NCBI GenBank assembly: GCA_964459805.1
Contig: CAYWOD010000185.1
Location: 1-7,435 of the forward strand
DNA length: 7,435 bases
Reading direction: 5' to 3'
Source of the DNA: DAOVRL01 sp964459805
GTDB lineage: Bacteria > Planctomycetota > Phycisphaerae > Sedimentisphaerales > Anaerobacaceae
Shown here: positions 1 to 5,200 of the stretch, piece by piece
Layout: each line of letters opens with the position of its first letter
Position numbering within the stretch: position 1 is the stretch's first letter
Made by a program: the position numbers and the translations under genes
The notes under the pieces: generated by a model
The model's input: the letters and a program-made list of their open reading frames with translations, nothing else
Databases searched by the model: none
Told to the model about the DNA's origin: nothing

Positions 1-338
1 TCAAGCATGCCTTTGGTGATGAAGATGAATCCGCCGGGCAGTGCGAGGGCGTTGATGGATTTGTTCTGTAGGGCGACGAAGTGGTATTCGATATCCGGTT
101 TGTGGCTGACGCGGGCGATGTTTTGACCAACCTGGTTTACGTAGGCCTGTACGTCGGGGTCAGGGATTCTGCCTCCCATTTGCTTTTCGATTTCGGGGGC
201 GTACTTTCGGCCGATCTGGATGTCCTGTTCTTCGGGAATGAGCATGAACTCTTGTTTGCCGGTAATGGGATTGGTTGCACACCCGGCACACAGGCAAAAG
301 ACCAACGTCGGTATTAGCAGGTGAGGTTTTCGGGTCAT
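1..338 (-). CDS. M48 family metalloprotease lipoprotein, N-terminal part (cut by window edge)
   Basis: Reading the minus strand from ATG at 338 gives 112 residues before the window ends. The N-terminus is a lipoprotein signal: charged MTRK, a hydrophobic stretch, then LCAGC with the likely lipidated Cys at residue 20. It is followed by ATNPITGKQEF, the segment typical of M48 lipoproteins of the BepA/YfgC/LoiP type. Downstream are a conserved-looking IGRKYAPEIEKQMGG stretch, a VQAYVNQVGQNIA helix and INALALPGGFIFITKGML, which in this family lies just before the HExxH zinc helix. The catalytic motif itself is outside the window, so activity cannot be judged. Family members act in the periplasm or at the outer membrane in protein quality control. 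The gene diverges from the RseC-like gene and uses C- and A-rich codons, unlike the rnf genes on the other strand. A reading frame on the plus strand at 81-317 is its shadow. Confidence 0.86.
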   Translation of the reverse strand, partial: MTRKPHLLIPTLVFCLCAGCATNPITGKQEFMLIPEEQDIQIGRKYAPEIEKQMGGRIPDPDVQAYVNQVGQNIARVSHKPDIEYHFVALQNKSINALALPGGFIFITKGML

Positions 339-349
339 GATTGGGTCCG

Positions 350-365
350 TAATTTCACGAAATTA
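350..365. promoter_or_regulatory. Perfect palindrome, candidate operator in the divergent region
   Basis: TAATTTCACGAAATTA is a perfect inverted repeat with 7-bp arms and a 2-bp centre. It lies between the M48 start (338) and the RseC-like gene, and its last base is the A of the ATG at 365. It sits immediately upstream of the -35-like hexamer at 369-374. Its position and symmetry fit a dimeric regulator site. No regulator gene is present in the window, so function is inference. Confidence 0.4.
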
Positions 366-718
366 TGTTTGAAAATCTCAACGATGTCCATTATAAAGTG
401 GGTTTATCTCGTGTGGTAGTGAAAACTATGGGCGACGAAGAATTCTGTCAAAGCTGCTCCCAGAGGCATAATTGCGGAGAGATTTACGGCAAATTGGGGG
501 ATGCAAAAGGCCTTTCTGTGACGTTGAGTGTTGTTATTGCTTTTTTGGCGCCGCTGGCGGTCTTTATCGTGTCTTTGGCTGTGGTCGAGAAGGGCGTTGG
601 GTGTGTTACGAAGATTGTGGAGCTGCGGACGGGCGTCGGCTTAGTGGTGGCTGTCACAGTGACCTTCGTTTGGGTATTGATTGCGAGGGTAATAAACAGG
701 CGGCTAAGTACGAATTAG
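365..718 (+). CDS. RseC/MucC-family-like small membrane protein
   Basis: This encodes 117 residues. Residues 28-45 contain CQSCSQRHNCGEIYGKLG, a CX2CX5C pattern closely resembling the Cys motif of E. coli RseC (CSSCASRAGCG followed by NKLG). Two membrane helices follow, about 50-74 and 90-110, and the first has a Pro in the position seen in RseC. The roughly 25 residues that in RseC separate the Cys motif from the first helix are missing, so this is a shortened form. RseC proteins are linked to sigma-E control and, with Rsx/Rnf, to reduction of SoxR; RseC-like genes also precede rnf operons in Bacteroidetes, and the position here agrees. The start is uncertain: ATG 365 keeps the family-like segment before the first Cys but has no Shine-Dalgarno and overlaps a palindrome and a promoter-like element. 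ATG 428 (MGDEEFCQSC) keeps the whole Cys motif. A reading frame at 472-834 is a shadow. Confidence 0.72.
   Translation: MFENLNDVHYKVGLSRVVVKTMGDEEFCQSCSQRHNCGEIYGKLGDAKGLSVTLSVVIAFLAPLAVFIVSLAVVEKGVGCVTKIVELRTGVGLVVAVTVTFVWVLIARVINRRLSTN
369..397 (+). promoter_or_regulatory. Candidate sigma70-type promoter for the rseC-like/rnf operon
   Basis: TTGAAA at 369-374 and TATAAA at 392-397 each match the sigma70 consensus at five of six positions and are separated by 17 bp. Transcription would begin near 404, downstream of the ATG at 365 and just upstream of the in-frame ATG at 428. If real, this promoter favours the shorter RseC-like protein. On the opposite strand the same AT block reads TATAAT exactly (395 to 390), a possible -10 for the M48 gene with no clear -35. 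Confidence 0.4.
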
Positions 719-764
719 GTAATCAGGGTATCAGTGTAACAAGGTATTGGGGCGTTTTTTGGCA

Positions 765-2138
765 ATGGAAGTTCGAGTCAAGGGGAGATTTTCTTTTCGT
801 GGTGGGACGCATCCTCCGGAGAAGAAGGGACTAAGCTGTGAGGGCGCAATCCAAGCTGGTCCGGCGGTTAAGGAAGCTGCGATACTGCTGAGTCAGCATA
901 TAGGTGCAGCGTGCCGGCCGTTAGTTGAGAAGGGTGCGGAGGTTCATGCGGGGCAGAAAATCGGCGATTGCGATGCGTTTGTATCGGCTCCGGTTCATTC
1001 TCCGATTGCCGGGAAGGTTAAAGAGGTCGCCCTGCGTTCGCACGCGGTCTTAGGGCGTGCCCCGGCGGTGGTGATACAGGCGGAGGCCGAGACCCAGCCA
1101 ACACAGCCTTCGTGGGAGCCGAACGGCGATTTTGATGAGAGCAAGTATTCATCGGAGCAGATATGCGAGGCGGTTCGCGAGGCGGGTATTGTGGGTATGG
1201 GGGGGGCGGGGTTCCCGACGCGGGTGAAGATAGAGCCGAATCCGAGGATGCCGAAAGAGACGATGATTATTAACGGGTGCGAGTGCGAGCCTTATATTAC
1301 GTGCGACTACCGGATGATGTTAGAGAGGGCGGGGCAGATTATTGCGGGTGTGAAGCTTGCGCGTCGAGCGTCGGGCTGTTCGCGGGTGATTATTGCCATC
1401 GAAGACAATAAGCCGGCGGCGATAGAGGCCATGGATGCGGCGGTACGGGCGTCGGCGAGCAGAGACAATATTGAAGTAGTTGCAGTCAAGACGAAATATC
1501 CGCAGGGGGGGGAAAGACAACTGATAAGCGCGGTTTTGAAGAAGAATGTCCCGACCGGTGGTATTCCTCCGATGATCGGGGTGTTGGTGCTTAATGTTGC
1601 TACTACCGCGGCGCTTGCCGATGCCGTTGTTAATGGGCGGGCTTTGACGCATCGGGTTGTTACGGTGAGCGGGGAGGTGATTGCCAGGCCGGGCAATTAC
1701 TACGTTGCGATAGGGACAGCGGTGGGGGATTTGATGGAGTTTTGCGGTGGCGTGACTGAGAAATCGGCGAAGGTCGTGCTCGGCGGGCCGATGATGGGAT
1801 TGGCGATAGCGGATTTACAGACGCCTATTACGAAGGCCAGCGGAGCGATAACGGTATTGACAAAGGGGCAAATCGGCAGGGCGAAGTTTGCGAGGCGGCA
1901 GACGGCGTGTATCCGGTGCGGGCGGTGCCTGGAGGTGTGCCCGGAGAACCTGAATCCGACTCGGATCGCCCATGCGGTGAAGTACAATCTTCTGGATCTG
2001 GCGGAGAGCTATTATATAAATGCGTGTACGGAGTGCGGCTGTTGCAGCTATGTTTGCCCGGCTAATATAGAGGTGACGGGCTATATAAAGACGGGCAAGA
2101 TTTTTCTTGCAAGGCAGAAGAAGAAGATGCCGCAGTAG
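765..2138 (+). CDS. rnfC: Rnf complex subunit RnfC (NADH-binding, two [4Fe-4S])
   Basis: RnfC is the peripheral cytoplasmic subunit that exchanges electrons with NAD+/NADH. I chose ATG 765 because the protein then begins MEVRVKGRFSFRGGTHPP, matching the usual RnfC start; upstream in-frame TTG codons at 747 and 759 would add six or two residues. The product has 457 residues: an N-terminal barrel-sandwich region (about 1-100), a 51-kDa-type nucleotide/flavin domain with GMGGAGFPT (144-152), NGCECEPYI (170-178), YPQGGER (245-251) and VPTGGIPP, an SLBB-like segment (about 295-345), and a dicluster ferredoxin domain. The cluster ligands are C382/C385/C388/C392 and C421/C424/C427/C431, all present. 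It lacks the long repetitive C-terminal tail of the E. coli protein, as do clostridial homologues. It is the first rnf gene, 46 bp after the RseC-like gene. Two eight-G runs encode the glycines of two of these motifs. Confidence 0.96.
   Translation: MEVRVKGRFSFRGGTHPPEKKGLSCEGAIQAGPAVKEAAILLSQHIGAACRPLVEKGAEVHAGQKIGDCDAFVSAPVHSPIAGKVKEVALRSHAVLGRAPAVVIQAEAETQPTQPSWEPNGDFDESKYSSEQICEAVREAGIVGMGGAGFPTRVKIEPNPRMPKETMIINGCECEPYITCDYRMMLERAGQIIAGVKLARRASGCSRVIIAIEDNKPAAIEAMDAAVRASASRDNIEVVAVKTKYPQGGERQLISAVLKKNVPTGGIPPMIGVLVLNVATTAALADAVVNGRALTHRVVTVSGEVIARPGNYYVAIGTAVGDLMEFCGGVTEKSAKVVLGGPMMGLAIADLQTPITKASGAITVLTKGQIGRAKFARRQTACIRCGRCLEVCPENLNPTRIAHAVKYNLLDLAESYYINACTECGCCSYVCPANIEVTGYIKTGKIFLARQKKKMPQ
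1184..1211 (+). other. G-quadruplex-type motif inside rnfC
   Basis: On the coding strand, G runs lie at 1184-1186, 1193-1195, 1199-1206 (eight G) and 1208-1211, with loops of 6, 3 and 1 base. This satisfies the usual four-tract rule for intramolecular quadruplexes and would also be present in the mRNA. It encodes GIVGMGGAG of the nucleotide-binding loop. A second eight-G run is at 1505-1512. Folding is not shown by sequence alone. Confidence 0.45.
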
Positions 2139-2273
2139 GATTAACCGCCGAGAACCCAGAGAGTACAGACAAAGAAGTAGCCACGAAGACACAATGGCAC
2201 AAAGAAAAGACGAGAAGAATTGGAATTGGATTCCCGCTTTCGCGGGAATGACGGTGTGTAAGGGAAAGGATAG
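2139..2273. repeat. rnfC-rnfD spacer made of short dispersed-type repeat sequence
   Basis: This is the only long spacer inside the operon and I see no gene in it. Its left part (about 2141-2215) is purine-rich, with an 8-bp period visible as CACGAAGA (2182-2189), CACAATGG (2190-2197) and CACAAAGA (2198-2205), preceded by ACCGCCGAGAACCCAGAGAG. From memory this resembles degenerate repeats spread between genes of many environmental bacteria. The right part (2220-2252) is a separate hairpin repeat. Short open frames across the spacer in both directions are best read as repeat translations, not genes. Confidence 0.6.
2228..2252. repeat. REP-like hairpin repeat (ATTCCCGC/GCGGGAAT)
   Basis: ATTCCCGC at 2230-2237 pairs perfectly with GCGGGAAT at 2242-2249 around a TTTC loop. 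With its flanks, this is the common dispersed element whose translations read as 'IPAFAGMT' or 'VIPAKAGIQ' in many genomes. No T-run follows, so it is unlikely to be an intrinsic terminator. In the transcript it could protect the 3' end of rnfC or lower downstream expression. Confidence 0.65.
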
Positions 2274-3344
2274 ATGCTTAAGGATATAACGGTTTCTTTT
2301 TCGCCTCATATTAGCAAGCCGCTTTCTACTCGGAGCGTGATGGTGGATGTCATCATCGGGCTGTCTCCTGCGATGGCGGCGGCGGGCTATTATTTCCGGC
2401 TGCGCGCGCTTATCCTAATTGCGACGTGCGTTATTGCATGCGCTGCGACCGAATGGGTTTGTAATGTGATTCGCAAGAAGGCGTGCTCTCTGGGGGACTT
2501 TAGTGCGGTGGTTACCGGTATTATCCTTGCGTTGTCGCTTCCGCCGAGGCTGCCGATCTGGACGGCAGTTATCGGCAGCGTTTTTTGCATAGCGATCGGC
2601 AAGATGGTTTTCGGGGGTCTTGGGGCGAATATATTTAACCCTGCGATGGTTGGGCGGACTTTTCTGGCGGTTTCGTTTGGGGCGCTTATGACGACGTGGA
2701 CGGTCCCTGCGACGCTGGATGCGAACATGTCGAAGGTTGCTCCAGAGAATATTCTGGTCTCCGATACGAGCGAATTTCGGACACAGGCGACGCCGTTGGC
2801 GTGGAGCAAAATGGCTATAAAGAATAAGTTAGGGGCCGATACGTATAGCGAAGCGAACTTCAGGGGGACGATTACCGGCGAAGTCGGCGGGTGCTTAGGC
2901 GAGACGAGCGCGATTGCCTTATTGATCGGGGGGATTTATCTGCTGATAAGACGGACGATAAACTTTCATATTCCGCTTGCTGTTCTGATTTCTGCTTTTG
3001 TCTTTGGGGCGATTCCTTACGCGTTGGACTCCGAGATTCACACTGAGCCGACATTCGCTATTCTTGATTCAGGCAGGTATGTCCAGCCGTTCTTCCACCT
3101 GACCAGCGGCGGGCTGCTGTTGTGTGCATTTTTTATTGCGACGGACCCAGTGACGGCGCCGTTGACTCGGCTGGGGATGTGGATTTTCGGGGCCGGCGTG
3201 GGCGCGCTGACGCTGCTTATACGGATTGTCGGCGGGTATCCCGAGGGTGTGATGTTCTCTGTTTTATTGATGAACGCTGTGACGCCATTGATTGACAGGT
3301 TGTGTAAGAGAATTCCGGCGGGAGGGAAGCCGGCAGTTAGTTAA
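2274..3344 (+). CDS. rnfD: Rnf complex membrane subunit RnfD (covalent FMN)
   Basis: RnfD is an NqrB-related integral membrane protein carrying a threonine-linked FMN and part of the ion path. The product has 356 residues with several hydrophobic helices. Family segments visible are GDFSAVVTGIILALSLPP (74-91), GGLGANIFNPAMVGR (114-128), GETSAIALLIGG (209-220), FFIATDPVTAPLT (286-298) and the C-terminal GGYPEGVMFSVLLMNAVTPL. The flavin site is EFRTQATPLA, with T173 as the likely acceptor. The usual Asp three residues before the first Ser/Thr is Glu (E167), and the Gly of SGAT is Gln. Start ATG 2274 follows AAAGGA at 2265-2270 and AGGG at 2261-2264. The gene is separated from rnfC by 135 bp of repeat sequence, so it may depend on its own ribosome entry. 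Confidence 0.95.
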   Translation: MLKDITVSFSPHISKPLSTRSVMVDVIIGLSPAMAAAGYYFRLRALILIATCVIACAATEWVCNVIRKKACSLGDFSAVVTGIILALSLPPRLPIWTAVIGSVFCIAIGKMVFGGLGANIFNPAMVGRTFLAVSFGALMTTWTVPATLDANMSKVAPENILVSDTSEFRTQATPLAWSKMAIKNKLGADTYSEANFRGTITGEVGGCLGETSAIALLIGGIYLLIRRTINFHIPLAVLISAFVFGAIPYALDSEIHTEPTFAILDSGRYVQPFFHLTSGGLLLCAFFIATDPVTAPLTRLGMWIFGAGVGALTLLIRIVGGYPEGVMFSVLLMNAVTPLIDRLCKRIPAGGKPAVS

Positions 3345-3351
3345 TGTTAGC

Positions 3352-3356
3352 AAGGA
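3352..3356 (+). promoter_or_regulatory. Ribosome binding site that bears on the rnfG start
   Basis: AAGGA lies 7 bases before TTG 3364 and 13 bases before ATG 3370. The spacing favours the TTG; codon preference favours the ATG. The two starts differ by two residues. Confidence 0.45.
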
Positions 3357-3363
3357 ATAGGTT

Positions 3364-3987
3364 TTGGGTATGGATAAGGTTAGGCATTTTGTTGAGCAGA
3401 GCTGGCTGTTGATTGTATCGTCGTTTTGTTTTGGTCTGCTTTTGGCGGCGACGAACTATGCCCTGGCGCCGACGATCAGGCAGAACCGGATAGATAAGCT
3501 CAATCGGCTGGCCAAAGGTCTGTTAGGCGAGGACAAACATTTTATCGAGATGGAGGAGAGAGTCGAGATTAAGTCCGGCAGGGGCAAGAAGGAGATTACG
3601 ATTTACAAGGCGATGGCGGGCGGCAAGCAGTGTGTTGGGTGGAGCTTCTCAGTGGGAGGGCCGGGGTTTCAGGGGACGATTTATCTTGTTGTGGGTGTTG
3701 ATGCGGGTTTTGAAAAACTGGCGGGCTACCGCGTTCTGTCGAGCAGCGAGACGCCGGGGTTTGGCGACAAGATAAAGTACGATTACTTCCGGGACCAGTT
3801 CAAGGGTGCGCCGGCGGTAGAGCTAAAGCTTGTTTCGAGCGGTGACGCCAGGAAGATCGATTCTGAGATTGTTGTCATAAGCGGGGCTACGATAAGCAGT
3901 GAGGCGGTGGTTGCGATAATGAATGATTCGGTGTTGCAGGTAAAACAGCAGATGCAAAAGAAGGGCTTAATTGACAATGGCAGATAA
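3364..3987 (+). CDS. rnfG: Rnf complex subunit RnfG (covalent FMN, periplasmic domain)
   Basis: RnfG is an NqrC-related subunit anchored by one N-terminal helix (about residues 13-34), with its FMN domain on the outer side of the membrane. The product has 207 residues. SETPGFGDKI (128-137) matches the conserved ETPG(L/F)G segment, and ISGATISS (172-179) is the flavinylation motif with T176 as acceptor. The Asp usually three residues before the Ser of SGAT is replaced by Val (V170); acidic residues occur a little further upstream (D166, E168). The start is TTG 3364 by Shine-Dalgarno spacing; ATG 3370 is a real alternative. Its 3' end overlaps rnfE. The modifying enzyme ApbE is encoded in the same window. 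Confidence 0.94.
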   Translation: MGMDKVRHFVEQSWLLIVSSFCFGLLLAATNYALAPTIRQNRIDKLNRLAKGLLGEDKHFIEMEERVEIKSGRGKKEITIYKAMAGGKQCVGWSFSVGGPGFQGTIYLVVGVDAGFEKLAGYRVLSSSETPGFGDKIKYDYFRDQFKGAPAVELKLVSSGDARKIDSEIVVISGATISSEAVVAIMNDSVLQVKQQMQKKGLIDNGR

Positions 3988-4597
3988 ACCGCGAGCTTCA
4001 ACTGGTTTGTATAAGCAGACGTTACTGGCGGGGTTGTGGCGAGAGAATCCGGTGTTTCGGCTGCTTTTGGGGATGTGCCCGACATTGGCGGTGACGGCAG
4101 CGGTCAAGCCTGCGCTTACTATGGGGTGCTGTGTGATTTTTGTGCTATTCTGTAGCAACGTCATAGTGAGTCTTATGCGGAATCTTCTGAAGCCGCACCT
4201 GCGGATATTGATGTTTACGCTGACGATATCGACGTTTGTGACGATAGCGGATTTGTTTCTGAGGGCGTATTTTCCGGACATGAGCGAAGTACTCGGGCCT
4301 TATGTCCCGCTGATTATCGTCAATTGCATTATCATTTGCCGGGCTGAGGCCTGCGCGAGCAAGAACGGGCTTGTTGTCAGTATTATCGATGCGCTGGGGA
4401 TGGGTGTGGGCTTTACGGGTACGCTGTGCGTTCTGGCGGGCGTTCGGGAGGTGCTGGCGACGGGCAGGATATTCGAGGTGGCGGTGATGCCTGGTGCGTT
4501 TGTGCCGTGGGCGGCGATGGGGATGCCGGTCGGGGCGTTTATAACTCTTGGGCTTATGTTGGGATTAGTGAACTTAACGAGTAAGGGGCGAGCTTAG
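3977..4597 (+). CDS. rnfE: Rnf complex membrane subunit RnfE
   Basis: This is a six-helix membrane protein of the RnfA/RnfE/NqrD/NqrE family, 206 residues from ATG 3977. ATG 3977 overlaps the end of rnfG by 11 bp; TTG 3971 would add two residues. AAGGG at 3961-3965 lies 11 bases before the ATG and 5 before the TTG. Family marks are GLWRENPVF, LGMCPTLAVT (31-40), PLIIVNCIIICRAEACASKN (111-130) and GMGVGFTGTL. C34 and C117 correspond to cysteines that, with their RnfA partners, hold an intramembrane [2Fe-2S] cluster in Rnf/Nqr structures. RnfE rather than RnfA is called because of the VNC...RAEA(C)A segment and its place after rnfG. Its role is passing electrons across the membrane between RnfB and the RnfG flavin. 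Confidence 0.95.
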   Translation: MADKPRASTGLYKQTLLAGLWRENPVFRLLLGMCPTLAVTAAVKPALTMGCCVIFVLFCSNVIVSLMRNLLKPHLRILMFTLTISTFVTIADLFLRAYFPDMSEVLGPYVPLIIVNCIIICRAEACASKNGLVVSIIDALGMGVGFTGTLCVLAGVREVLATGRIFEVAVMPGAFVPWAAMGMPVGAFITLGLMLGLVNLTSKGRA

Positions 4598-4609
4598 GGA
4601 GTAAGGTTT

Positions 4610-5200
4610 ATGGATACGGTTAATGCGTTGATTCTGGCGTTTATATCCATAGTGATCGTCAATAACTTGGTGCTCACGAAGTTTCTGGGTATATGTCCGT
4701 ATCTTGGTGTGTCGGGCAGGATCGACATGGCGTTCGGTATGGGTATGGCGGTGACGTTCGTGGTTACTCTCAGCGGGACGCTGACGTATATGATTAACAA
4801 CTGGATATTGATGAGGGTCGGTCTGGAGGTTGCGCGGTATGTCTGCTTTATATTGGTGATAGCCGGGGCGGTACAGCTTGTGGAGATGTATATCAGGAAG
4901 TTTTTTCCTTCGCTGTACGAGAGCTTTGGGATATTTCTGCCGTTGATTACCACGAACTGTGCGATATTGGGGTTGTGCCTATTTCTCGATTTATGGTCGG
5001 TGGGGAGTTTGCTTGAGGCAGTGGTTCTGAGTTTCGGCGCGGGGGTTGGGTTTACGATGGCGATTTGCATTATGGCGGGGATTCGGGAGAATCTGAAGAT
5101 GGCGGATGTTCCCGAGTGTTTGAAGGGCGCGCCGATTACGCTGATTACGGCGGGCCTGCTTGCTCTGGCGTTTATGGGTTTTGCTGGAATGATAAGATGA
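4610..5200 (+). CDS. rnfA: Rnf complex membrane subunit RnfA
   Basis: RnfA pairs with RnfE in an inverted arrangement around the membrane iron-sulfur site. The product has 196 residues and six predicted helices. LVLTKFLGICPYLGVSG (20-36) and PLITTNCAILG (111-121) contain the expected cysteines C29 and C117. LSFGAGVGFTMAICIMAGIR is the usual later segment, followed by the conserved-type ITLITAGLLALAFMGFAG end. The gene starts 12 bp after rnfE with AGGGAG (4596-4601) eight bases before the ATG, a good Shine-Dalgarno that overlaps the rnfE stop codon. Its own stop overlaps the rnfB start as ATGA. Confidence 0.96.
   Translation: MDTVNALILAFISIVIVNNLVLTKFLGICPYLGVSGRIDMAFGMGMAVTFVVTLSGTLTYMINNWILMRVGLEVARYVCFILVIAGAVQLVEMYIRKFFPSLYESFGIFLPLITTNCAILGLCLFLDLWSVGSLLEAVVLSFGAGVGFTMAICIMAGIRENLKMADVPECLKGAPITLITAGLLALAFMGFAGMIR

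Noticed and set aside
81..317. Plus-strand open frame at the left edge
   Set aside because: It is the antisense of the M48 lipoprotein, whose signal peptide and family segments are clear on the other strand.
1307..1696. Minus-strand open frame inside rnfC
   Set aside because: It is a shadow of a strongly conserved coding region, with no ribosome site or recognisable domain.
2230..2249. Hairpin after rnfC as an intrinsic terminator
   Set aside because: There is no T-run after the stem, the operon continues downstream, and the sequence matches a common dispersed repeat.
2107..2289. Small plus-strand open frame over the rnfC-rnfD spacer
   Set aside because: Its translation ends in the IPAFAGMT-type peptide of a dispersed repeat, and it overlaps both neighbouring genes.
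3315..3333. CCGGC/GCCGG stem near the end of rnfD as a terminator
   Set aside because: It is inside the coding sequence, has a 9-base loop and no T-run.
5065..5196. Upstream extension of the rnfB frame
   Set aside because: It lies entirely within rnfA in another frame and its translation has no RnfB character; ATG 5197 has an ATGA overlap and a ribosome site.
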